Assembly (NCBI GenBank): GCA_001661515.1
Contig: LUVW01000039.1
Location: 148,478 to 212,477 of the forward strand
Direction: 5' to 3'
Origin: Capniomyces stellatus
Taxonomy: Eukaryota > Kickxellomycota > Harpellomycetes > Harpellales > Legeriomycetaceae
Length of the DNA stretch: 64,000 nt
In this document: piece after piece, positions 46,625 to 56,632 of the stretch
Layout: the number at the start of each line of letters is the position of its first letter
Position numbering within the stretch: position 1 is the stretch's first letter
Notes under the pieces: generated by a model
The model's input: only the letters and a program-made list of their open reading frames with translations
What the model was told of the DNA's origin: nothing
Databases searched by the model: none
Translations under genes and position numbers: made by a program

Positions 46625-48982
46625 ATGAAGGGACAAACCGAGGAAAGAGCAGGATCACCGCGCAAGCGTCGTCCAAGTTTGAAGGATGGTTCACCAGTCA
46701 AAGAGGCTTTTGACGTTTCGTCCAAGAAAATCAGAGGCAGTGGGCTTGAGTCAAAGCTTGGAGAGGGAGTGTTCAACAATCTTTCATACTATGCGTTTGG
46801 GGTAGTGGCATTGTTGTCGCTAGTGCTGAGAATGTGGAAGATCTGGTCACCAACAGAGGTGGTGTTTGATGAGGTGCATTTTGGAAAGTTTGCGAGCTAC
46901 TATCTTAGAAGAGAGTACTACTTTGACGTGCATCCACCGCTTGCAAAGATGTTATTGGCGTTGCCAGCAAAACTGGTGGGATATGACGGGACATTTTTGT
47001 TTGAAAAGATAGGACTGAGCTACATTGAGAATGGGGCGCCATACTTTGTGATGAGAGTGTTTGTTGCAATGTTTGGAGCGTCAATTCCACCACTTGTTTA
47101 CTTGATTATGGCAGAGTCAGGGTACTCGCTGGTCGTTTCGCTTGTTACAGCGTTGATGGCGGTGTTTGACAACGCGTTGGTTTTGCACAGCAGACTGATA
47201 TTGCTGGATTCAATTATGATGTTCTTTATGGTGGGGGCAGTGTACACTTACGTGTGCTTCTTCAAGCAAAGATACCAGCCTTTCACACAAAAGTGGTACG
47301 GATACATGGTGGCAACAGGAGTGATGATAGGGTGTGCAGTTTCATGCAAGATGGTTGGTCTGTTTACGATGTTTTCAATTGGAGCAGCGGTGATCTACGA
47401 TCTGTGGCGTCTGATGGATGTGCGCAGAGGGGTTACGGCTGAGGAGTTTGGCAAGCACTTTATGGCAAGAGTAGGGGGGCTGATAGTGGTTCCAATAACT
47501 GTGTACTTGAGCGTGTTTTACATTCACTTTGCGATTCTGAACAAGAGCGGATCAGGAGACGACTACCACACACCAAACTTCCAGATGCAGTTGCAGGGCA
47601 GCAAGTTGTTGGACGACACACTGCCAGTATACTTTGGAGACTCGATCAGCTTGAAGCACATTGACACAAAAGTATTCCTGAACTCACGCAGCGATGTTTA
47701 CCCACTAAAGTACTCGGACGGCAGAGTCAGCAGCAACGGACAGCAAGTAACAGGACACAAGGCAGAATCACCAGACACATTCTGGACAATTGTACCAGTG
47801 GAAAAGGACGCAGAGTTTGATGCGTTTATGGCAAGACGACAGGCAGAAGCAGAGGCAAACAGCAACGAGCAGCCATCAGCACTGGAGATCAAAAAGTACG
47901 CGCTACGCAACAAGTCTGAGGTTAGACTGATCCACAAGAACACAAATAAGGCGCTGCGAACACACGATGTTGCGTCGCCACTGACAACAACAAACATGGA
48001 GTTCACCGCGGTTGCCATTGACGATGAAAAGAACTTCAAGGACACGGTTTTCTACCTCAACATTGACCGGTCACGTGACACACCAGAAGGCCCTGAACAG
48101 GTGCGCACACTCAACAAGTACGTCCGACTGGTCAGCAAGCCACACAACGTAGCCTTGTACACCAACGCAAAGAAGCTGCCTGACTGGGGATTCTATGACC
48201 AGGAGATCAACGGGAAAAAGGACCCATTGGGCGAGGGAACTTTGTGGGTAGTCAACAGCGTGTTGGGCCGCAAGTTTGTCAAGAACGCAAACGGGATGAA
48301 GATCAAGAAAATGGGTTTCATGGCCAAGTTCAACGAGCTTCAGTCCCTGATGCTGGACCACAACGAGAAGCTGACCAAGCCCCATCCATACCAGTCCAAG
48401 CCTTTGACCTGGCCCCTGTTTGACAGAGGTGTTTCGTTCTGGACCAACAAAAAGACCAACGCCCAAATCTACTTTGTCGCCAACCCCTGGGGATGGTACT
48501 CCATTGTTGCTGGTCTGCTGGTTTTCAACGCTGTCTATCTCGCTGTTTCTATTTCCCACTACCGCCGCAACGTTGCTATTATTAGTGAAATCACCGAACG
48601 CCACCTCCTTAGAAGCGGTATGTTTTTCCAAGGCCTCTACATTCTCCACTATATTCCCTTTTTCGTAATGGGAAGAGCTCTCTTTATCCATCACTACTTG
48701 CCAAGCGTTGTCTTTGGGTACATGGTTCTTGGTGCTGTTATCCAGTTCTTCTGCTTTACTGACTACAAGTCCTATGCTATGCAAAACTGGCACACAATCC
48801 GCCAAAACATCTTGATTCTGCCCAAATCCACCAAGGCCACCGTTGCTATCGCCGTTATCATCGGCTTCCAAATCATCAACTTTATCTACTTCAGTCCCTT
48901 CGTCTATGGTCTCCCATTAACCAAGCCTGAAATCAAAGCCCGAAAGTGGGGTTCCAAGTGGGATTTCAATTTCACAAACTAA
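46625..48982 (+). CDS. PMT4: Protein O-mannosyltransferase, Pmt4/POMT1 subfamily
   Basis: This is an intronless 785-residue multi-pass ER membrane protein (yeast Pmt4 has 762). A basic cytosolic N-terminus is followed by the first membrane segment and the luminal catalytic loop VVFDEVHFGKFASYYL, with the D82-E83 acidic pair, then YYFDVHPPLAKML. VVFDEVHFG, rather than VVWDEAHFG, marks the Pmt4 subfamily, as does the central MIR region YPLKYSDGRVSSNGQQVTG. C-terminal hydrophobic segments include MGRALFIHHYLPSVVFGYMV. It transfers mannose from dolichyl-phosphate-mannose to Ser/Thr of secretory and membrane proteins; Pmt4 usually acts as a homodimer on membrane proteins. The third codon position is noticeably richer in C and G than in neighbouring genes, suggesting strong expression. 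Confidence 0.96.
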   Translation: MKGQTEERAGSPRKRRPSLKDGSPVKEAFDVSSKKIRGSGLESKLGEGVFNNLSYYAFGVVALLSLVLRMWKIWSPTEVVFDEVHFGKFASYYLRREYYFDVHPPLAKMLLALPAKLVGYDGTFLFEKIGLSYIENGAPYFVMRVFVAMFGASIPPLVYLIMAESGYSLVVSLVTALMAVFDNALVLHSRLILLDSIMMFFMVGAVYTYVCFFKQRYQPFTQKWYGYMVATGVMIGCAVSCKMVGLFTMFSIGAAVIYDLWRLMDVRRGVTAEEFGKHFMARVGGLIVVPITVYLSVFYIHFAILNKSGSGDDYHTPNFQMQLQGSKLLDDTLPVYFGDSISLKHIDTKVFLNSRSDVYPLKYSDGRVSSNGQQVTGHKAESPDTFWTIVPVEKDAEFDAFMARRQAEAEANSNEQPSALEIKKYALRNKSEVRLIHKNTNKALRTHDVASPLTTTNMEFTAVAIDDEKNFKDTVFYLNIDRSRDTPEGPEQVRTLNKYVRLVSKPHNVALYTNAKKLPDWGFYDQEINGKKDPLGEGTLWVVNSVLGRKFVKNANGMKIKKMGFMAKFNELQSLMLDHNEKLTKPHPYQSKPLTWPLFDRGVSFWTNKKTNAQIYFVANPWGWYSIVAGLLVFNAVYLAVSISHYRRNVAIISEITERHLLRSGMFFQGLYILHYIPFFVMGRALFIHHYLPSVVFGYMVLGAVIQFFCFTDYKSYAMQNWHTIRQNILILPKSTKATVAIAVIIGFQIINFIYFSPFVYGLPLTKPEIKARKWGSKWDFNFTN

Positions 48983-49476
48983 ATCTCATTATTATTCCCA
49001 TTTCTTTTACCTTCAACTTTTTTTTTTTCAACCTCTTTTTTTTATATTCACAAAAAAAATAAAATCTTCTATTTACACTATACATTATTTGCTTTAACAA
49101 AAATAAAGAAATTAAAATAAACAATTCAACTAGCTTGGTTACTTTCAATCAAAATCACATTCTTACTGACCACAATTACTTTCTGGCCTTTGTTTAATCG
49201 GTTTAATAAAGCTTACTCTTTTAAACACTATTGTAATTAATTTATTTATTTTTGCTTTTATTTTTCAGTTCTTTACTACTCTGCTTTCAAACTGTTATAC
49301 TATCTTTACGTTTGTTTGTTTGTCATTCCAACTTTTTCTTTTCTTTTTCTATCATTTTTCTTTCTTACTATTGATATACCGAGGCTTAGTGTTTTCAGTT
49401 ATTCAGTCCACTGTAATCGTTTTTTCTTTCAAATAAATAAATAAACAGCAAAGAAATAAACAATAAATAAATAAAA
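48983..49476. other. Intergenic, PMT4 3' end to PXA gene 5' end
   Basis: About 490 bases, T-rich then AT-rich, with a candidate polyadenylation signal at 49058 and AATAAATAAATAAA-type repeats immediately before the next start codon. No gene was seen. Confidence 0.4.
49058..49063 (+). terminator. Candidate polyadenylation signal AATAAA for PMT4
   Basis: It lies 76 bases downstream of the PMT4 stop codon after a pyrimidine-rich stretch. Confidence 0.35.
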
Positions 49477-52400
49477 ATGTACCGGCCTAGAACCAGCATT
49501 TCAAAAAAGTCCGGTTATCTGGCATACGTCAAGCGCTCTGATACTCTGAATGAAGAAGTCGAAAAACTTGTAAATCTGATAGTAAGAGACTTTATCGACG
49601 ATTGGTACAAGGAAATCACTACTCACTCGACTTTTCAAAAGGAACTAAGGGGTATATTCAAGCATATAACCAACGAACTTGAATCCCGTCTAACCAAGGT
49701 ATGTCCAGTTTGGCTTTGTTTCCCTCACCCCCTCCCCCCCTTTTTTTTAAAAAAAAGAAACTGTCACAGTTTAACTAATATTAAACAAACAAAAAACTTG
49801 TAGATTGATTGGATCAAGTTTATCTTGTACGATATACTGCTGATCATAAAGACACATATCCAAGACGTTAGGCAGTGTGAAGCGCGACTGTTTACCTCAT
49901 ACGGTGGAACGTGTAGTTCAATGGAAGAGCTATTCAGGCTAAGGCACCCACATGTAGCTTTGTGCGATGCAGCTAATTCAGAGCTAAGCTACCTGCGGCA
50001 TTTGTCCAACGAGGTCCTAACTTTGGTTCTACCCAGCGATATTATTGAGGACGAGGTGACTTTTCATTTGTTGCGAGAGATATTTGCCTGTACAATACTA
50101 AGATCGTTAATTGACATTGCAACAGATCCTGGTACTCTAAACAACTTGATAATCAAGGTATAGTAACGCATATTTTGTATTATTGTGAAGGCTGTGTTTA
50201 ATTTGAGATTACCGTTGACGCTTACGAGAACTGAAATTTGCATTGTTACTTGATTTAGTTGTTTGGCGAGTATTCGAAGGATACTTATTTTTCAGAGGCC
50301 GATTTGCAGAGGTATGTTACTGTTCCTAGCACCAATGAATCAAATGAATCAAAAGAGGCGAAAAAAACAGCGACCCCAAAAGAGAGCAGGCTAAGCAGTC
50401 AAGAGAACAGCAAAAACAAAGGTTTTTCGAGTCTTGAAAAGTCAAAGTCAACCCCAAAGCCAAACACACAACCAGAAACAACTGGACCTAAGGTACGGAG
50501 GCCTAGTGGAGTGGCTGAGGCGAAAGGAAGAGCGGAAACCAAGCATGAGTTGGAAAGTAATTTAAGACGTAGAGAAGAGGCGGTGAAGTCGGTAGAGGAA
50601 ATGATGACCGAGGCATTGGGGACATTTATAAACACAGACTCAGAGTCGGAAACAGAGACAACTGATGAGTTGGAGAGTGGGTATGGGTCAGAGGTGTACA
50701 CAAAATACTCGAACAAAGTAAAGCTGGAAAACTCAGACGATTTTATTGGGCAAATAGAAAAGAATATAAGCAGTCAGTATAGTAGAGGTAGAAATTTAGA
50801 CCATGTAAATAGCAATAGAAAGGACCCAGGGGTTTTGCAGTTGGGAAGTAGGGCGAATAATGTATTTGATCAGAGAATAAAGCTGCAAAAGCATTTTAGG
50901 AGCAAGTCAGAGCAGTCAGGCGTAAGGTTGGATGCAGATTTGTTTAGCTTTGATGGATATTTCGAAGGGGGCGGCCGAAGTAGCAACAGACAACAGCAGA
51001 TGGATCCGAAAACCGCAGACAACAGCCACCACAACATCAAAGTGACAAAGCTGGAAAGAGTAAACGAGAATTCGGCAGATTTAACGCGAGGCAAGAAGAA
51101 GAAAAAGAGCAAAAACAGAACCAATGAGAAAAGCAGCAGGGAAGACAGGCATGGAGGGGCGAAGGTTGGGGGTGGCAAAGGCGGTGGTGGGGACAAAGAC
51201 AAAGACGAATACGGGGAAAAGGCCAAAGGCACAGGGGGTGAGGTTGGAGAGTACATGAAGAGCTCGTTATACCTGGTGCTGGACCTTCCAAAGAAGCTGT
51301 GGGTAATGGCGGTTTTGATAAGTAAGGGGACATATCAATTAGTCCGGTTAAAAGTTTCGAGGTTTGTGGAGTACACATTTTCAGCCAGCTGGGAGACGAG
51401 GCAGCTGCAGCTCCAGTCAATGGCAACAGCACAGTTTTACTACAAGCTGTTTTCCAAAAATACCAAGCTGGACCCAGCTAAAGCCAGCAACCGAAGGGCT
51501 GTGACTGGTGCTTTGCCAGGGGAAGGAGGCGACCAGTCTTTGGCTAGTCGTGTTGGCCGGTATGTTGCTGAGAAGCTGTCGAATTTTTTTTACGTGACAT
51601 TTACTTACAACAAGTTAAACTCAATTGTTGGTTACCTGAGCTATCGAGGCTACAAATCGCCGTTTAGTCCTGGCGATGCAACAAAGCAGGTGTTGTTGTT
51701 CCTCAACTCTCTTCTTTTGCTGAGCGCCTACAACGACTGGCTGTGGGTCCAGTTTATGTTTTACCTGTTTCCTTTATATAGTATTCTGGCTGGCAGTTTG
51801 GTTGATCAGTAAGCATGCTTTTATATTATAATTTTATAGTATGATTTTATATTATGATTTTATATTATGTATTTGTGAATTCATTGTTTTTGTGGTTGTA
51901 TTGCAGCCTTTTTTTTACGTTGAAACTGTTCATGACTGTTTTATTATTATTATTGTTATTTATTAAATAGGTTTATTTACAAAAGCATCAACTCTGCTTT
52001 GAATCCAGACTCCCTATGCGGGCTAATAGCTGGTGTTAGGGAGTCTATGTGGCCCAATGGACATCAGTTGCCCAAAAAAAACGAGTACAGGACCCAGCAA
52101 CAACAAGACTTACTGAGAAATGATGCCAACGAACTTGTGGCTGAGGTTTTACCAAGTAAGCTAAATACAAGCTTTTATTATTAATATTGTTATTTAGTAA
52201 AAAAAAAAAAAATGCTGAGCCACTATCGCATTTATTATTTCCATCAAGTTGAGGTGTTTAAAGTGTAGATCCTGTGTGTAATATAGCTGTGCTCACGACG
52301 TTTTTTTATGGCGACTCCAAGCAGGATCGATTGTTGGCTGCAAGCAGGCTACTGAATCCTATACAAAGCCACCAGCTCAACAAACATTTGGTATACACCG

Positions 52401-52489
52401 TTATCGATAGTCTGTTTATCAAGGTATTTCCTGAACTATCCGAAGATTCCGCCTCACACTCCAACTCCAGTCCTCAACTTCAACTCTAG
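49477..52489 (+). CDS. PXA and nexin-C domain protein (Mdm1/SNX13-14 related), five exons
   Basis: Exons are 49477-49698, 49804-50157, 50259-51808, 51971-52155 and 52269-52489. They join to 2,532 nt (843 residues), and all acceptors are TAG. Residues ~20-200 form a PXA domain (EKLVNLIVRDFIDDWYKEIT, EVLTLVLPSDI, LLREIFACTILRSLID). A long charged, disordered middle with KKKKK and glycine-rich runs follows. The C-terminal third has WVQFMFYLFPLYSILAGSLV and a nexin-C region ending LNPIQSHQLNKHLVYTVID and IKVFPELSE. No PX or RGS domain was recognised, unlike full-length Mdm1 or SNX13. Related proteins tether ER to vacuole or endosome membranes; PXA-only forms exist in fission yeast. The exact role here is inferred. 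Confidence 0.85.
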
Positions 52490-53114
52490 TTTGTTAAGCA
52501 TTTTTTTTTTACCCTTTTTAGTTTTGCTTTGCTTTGCTTTTGACTTTAACTTATTCATATCTAGTATTTTATTGGTCGAGTTGTAAATTTGAATTAAATC
52601 CTTAGTAACCGGGTTTTTTGCTTTAAAAGACCAGAATAAACCGATTTCTTTTCTTGTACTTTGCTATTTACATTTATTGTTCGCAAAACGCGTTCGAGTT
52701 TGTGGATTTTAGGCTATTTGTAATCCACTTTTTCTTATTTGGATTAGTTTTATGCTTAATTTTGTCGATTCCAGCTTTTAATTACAAATCAAGAGCAAAA
52801 GCAATTTTAAAAATGATAAAGCAAAGTAATCAAAACAAAACACTTTTGTTTCATTAAAAACCTAAATAAAATTAAAAAAATCCTTTTTCCAAACCTTTGT
52901 CTCATTCTCTTTTTTATTTTTATTTTTAAAAAAAAACTCAACAAAGAAAACCCGGAGTGTCAGTGCTGTGAGTTTGGAATAAAAGAAGTTTGCGGCCTCA
53001 AGTAAACAGCCATATAGAGTAAAGCAAGAATCAAAGTATAATTGATCTTTTGAGTAACGATTTAAATTTACATTGGAAAAAGATAACAGTTCGTACAATT
53101 AGAAAAGATATACA
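52490..53114. other. Intergenic, PXA gene 3' end to PRP4 5' end
   Basis: About 625 AT-rich bases with a CTTTG repeat near 52526-52541 and poly-A/T runs near 52930. No gene was seen; the ORF at 52654-52857 lacks domain support. Confidence 0.4.
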
Positions 53115-56100
53115 ATGGAAGAGAACAAGCGGATACATTTTGGTAGTCTTGAACACACATTAGCCAAAGAAATCCAGAATGAAGCAGTAAGAAAAAATAT
53201 ATATATCCTTCAAAATATTGTATTAATTGATAGAGTATAGCAAACAATCCAATATACTATATACAGGTTAAATATAAAAAAAAATTGGAGGAGGGGGAGG
53301 GAGGGAAAGGTGTTCAGTAACTCGTGTTAATTAGCTGGTTAAAGATTAAGATAAATATAAACATAAATGATATAAAATAGGAAAAAGAGGACGATGGAAT
53401 CGATATCGATGATCTAAGTAAGCTAGAAAGAAAAGAATAGATAAGAAAAGGTCAAACAGACAGTAATAAGTTGAATGGATAATAAAACCGATGAATAAAC
53501 ACGTAATAGGCGAGGAAGGAAGTGATGTAGATTTGACAGAGAATCAATTGAGATCAAAAGAGGAACACGAAGAGATACTAAAAGAGTTTGAAAGAAAAGA
53601 GGCCGCAAGGAAACTAGCGGTTCCAACCGATGATGGCAGGGTTCGATTAAAGCTGAGAGAGTATGGGGAGCCGATATGTTTGTTTGGAGAGGGGGTAAGT
53701 GCGGAGGTTTTGTGAATAGATTGACAGTTAAGTGGATGCGAATTGCAATTTGGTTCGAGTTGGTATGTAGGCGGGTAAATAAGTTGTCTGAATAAATATA
53801 TGACTATTTTAGCCTGGGGAAAGACGTGATAGGTTGCGGTATATAATGTCTAGGCGGCAGTTTGAAGAAGGCGGAGAGAAAGCGGTAGAATCAGACAGCT
53901 CATCAAGCGTAAATAATGATTAAATATGGCTATATTATACCAAAATGAACAAAGGAATATATATATGATATGGTATGGGTATTTATTTGGTTGGTTGGAT
54001 TGGTTGGGTGGTAATAGGATAGCGAGGGCGAACAAAAGGAAGAGTTTTATACCGAGGGACCTCTGGAGCTATTAGGTGCTCGAAGAAAGATGGCGCTGTT
54101 TTCGCTGCCTAGGTAAGATCCCAGAATATGTGATTTATTTGGCTTAGTTATGCTGTAAGGAAGGCAAGAAAAAAGAAAAAAAAAAGGGGGGGGGGCGATG
54201 GCTGGGTGGCTGGCTAAGATGCGTTCAAAATTGTTAAAGTTAAAACAAAATGGTATGATTAGGGCTAAAGAAAGAATCGATAGGCAAAAAAAGTATTTAA
54301 ACACGCCCATGACCACCATCAAGAACCAGAGACAGGCGTACTATAGTACATTTCAGGTAAGTATAGCTAAAGTAGAGAGTTAAATATCAGAATCTGTATA
54401 GTCGAGGCGTTTTACAATGGGTGGGGGGGGGGGGGGATTAAAGGGTCTTGTATACGTGATTTGGCTTGTAGAATGTGGGGCTGTACTCGTCGGAATTTGG
54501 CGATCAAAGACCGATTTCAAGTGTCCGATTTTCACCAAACTCGCAAATATTGGCTACGGGATCGTGGTCAGGGTTAGTCAAGTTATGGGAAACCGCAACG
54601 TCAAAGCCATTGGCTACATTGAGAGGTAATTTTCAAAAGTAATTCAAAGTATACAGTGTGATTAAAGCACAAATAAGTTTGAAGAGAAGAAAAACTGTTT
54701 TGTGTCTAGTTGAAGCTTTTTAGTTTTATTTTCTTTAACATTTTATTTTGGTTGGGTTGTTTAATATAGGACACAATGACCGAGTTGGCGGAATCTCGTT
54801 TCACCCGCAATCGACTCGAGGACTTGATAGAAGTGCAGCAAACATTGCCACAGGAGGTGCCGACAGCTTGATCCACTTATGGTCTTTGGAAAGGTAAATA
54901 TGCGGATCAAAGCTGTGTTTCAAGTGGGAAAAGATACCGGGGTTTTATTATTGTTAGTATTGTATTATTTATTGATGGGGTTTTGGAACACAAGCTTAAT
55001 TTAGGTCTTTGAAATATTAACATTTTTTTGTTGATAGCCAAACACCAATATCTACCCTGGAAGGTCATGTTGCTAGAGTTGTACACGTAGACCATCACCC
55101 ATCTGGAGACTACTTGGCCAGTGCAAGGTAATTAATATGGTGTCAAGTAAAGCCAGACCACACACTGGATGTTGGATTTGCCAACCTCAACGTTTTTATT
55201 TATTTATTTATTTGTTTGTTATTGTGTGATATGTCGTAGCTACGATGGAAGTTGGAGACTGTGGGATTTGGAAACTGCCAAGGAGCTGTGTCTACAAGAG
55301 GGCCATTCTAAGCAGGTCCATGTAGTTAAATTTCAAAACGACGGTTCATTGCTTGCCTCGGCGTAAGTTAAATGTCAAATGTCAATTATTACATATACTA
55401 TTACTGGTTATAATTACTATTATTGCCATTACTATTATTACTATTGCTATTACTGCTATTTTTTGAATCTCAATGGATTTGTCGATAAATATGTTGCTTG
55501 CGTGCTTGGGTAACTGGGCAAATAGAGGGCTGGATTCTATTGGCCGGGTTTGGGATATTAGAACTGGGAGATCCATCATGACTTTACAGGGTCACGTACG
55601 TGAGATTTTTGCTTTGGATTGGGCACCTAATGGGTAAGTTTGATTGTTTTTACAAGTACTAAGGCTATATAACTTGGGGTTTTAATTGAATCAATCTCTT
55701 CATAATTGATATGAAACTTTATTTATTTCACCCGTTTTCCCTTTTCCTTTTTCCTTTTTCCCATTTTCCTTTTCTTTTTTTTTTGTTTTACTTTAACATT
55801 TTCAATTATAAAACCTCTTAAATTTATAGTTATCAAGTCGCAACAGGCGGTGCTGATAATTCAGTGAGAGTGTTTGACTTGAGAGCTTTACAGCAGATCC
55901 ATATCATTCCTGCTCACAAATCTACCGTGTCTCAAATCAAGTACGTTTGCGGTGACGATAGTACTAGTGGTCTAAACAATGCCCTCGTTTCTAGTTCCTT
56001 TGATGGTTCTACCAAAATTTGGAGCTCAAATGATTATAAGTTAATCAAAGTTCTTGAAGGGCATGAAGGCAAAGTAATGGGTGTTGATGTTTCACAAGGT

Positions 56101-56284
56101 AGCTGTTATTATTGTTATTATTGTTATTATTGTTATTATTGTTATTATTGTTATTATTGTTATTAAATTATCTGTCAGATCGCTGGTATTAATGCTGTTG
56201 TCATTTTCTTCCCTTTTAATAGACAACTCTTTTATTTCAACCTGTGGTTATGATAAGACTTTCAAACTGTACTCCAGCGAATAA
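53115..56284 (+). CDS. PRP4: U4/U6 snRNP protein Prp4 (PRPF4), 13 exons
   Basis: Exons are 53115-53186, 53381-53417, 53510-53694, 53813-53908, 54018-54112, 54263-54356, 54472-54625, 54770-54893, 55038-55127, 55240-55362, 55526-55633, 55830-56098 and 56223-56284. They join to 1,509 nt (502 residues; yeast 465, human 522). All 12 introns end in TAG and all junctions keep the frame. The N-terminal half has the splicing-factor motif region [20 protein letters not shown] then ERRDRLRYI, followed by [20 protein letters not shown]. The C-terminal half has seven WD40 blades, including [27 protein letters not shown] and [13 protein letters not shown]. Prp4 binds Prp3 in the U4/U6 di-snRNP. It converges on the cysteine-repeat gene. 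Confidence 0.95.
54423..54436. repeat. Poly-G homopolymer in a PRP4 intron
   Basis: An uninterrupted G run of about 14 bases lies in the intron before exon 7, with a smaller G run near 54187 in the preceding intron. Such runs stand out in AT-rich DNA. Confidence 0.8.
56104..56164. repeat. Tandem repeat of TTATTATTG units in the last PRP4 intron
   Basis: About six to seven perfect 9-base units fill the first half of the 124-base intron, immediately after the donor site. The run leaves the reading frame open as a CYY repeat, so the ORF appears to continue past the exon. Confidence 0.8.
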
Positions 56285-56589
56285 AGTCGGGAAATCATAA
56301 AATTGTTTATATATATATCTTAAAGCCACGATTTACCTTTTACCTTTGCTTGTTAATAACTAAAATGAAGTCGAAAAATGTGATCTAGAGCAATAGTTTA
56401 AATCAGCTGATGGCACCTCTTAATTTTATTGTTAGATGATTTATTTCGTAAAGTAAATTGAAAACTAAAGTATATAATGAAATAGTAAAGCATTAAAGTA
56501 ATCAAAACAGTGATGTGGACCGTGTAACTCTGGTTACATGATTAGTTTTTAGGCTATTGTTTTTTTTTTTTTTTTTTTTTTTNNNNNNN

Positions 56590-56622
<33 letters not shown>

Positions 56623-56632
56623 CAAATACAGA
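56285..56632. other. Convergent intergenic region containing an assembly gap
   Basis: About 350 bases between the PRP4 stop and the stop of the cysteine-repeat gene. The right end is a poly-T tract broken by undetermined bases. No gene was seen. Confidence 0.5.
56560..56620. other. Poly-T tract with a seven-base N gap (unresolved assembly junction)
   Basis: T runs from 56560 to 56582, N from 56583 to 56589, and T again from 56590 to 56620. The true length is unknown. It lies only 12 bases from the stop codon of the giant cysteine-repeat gene. Confidence 0.95.

Noticed and set aside
54027..54112. PRP4 exon 5 starting after a GAG acceptor
   Set aside because: A TAG acceptor nine bases upstream (exon from 54018) keeps the same frame and agrees with every other intron in the window.
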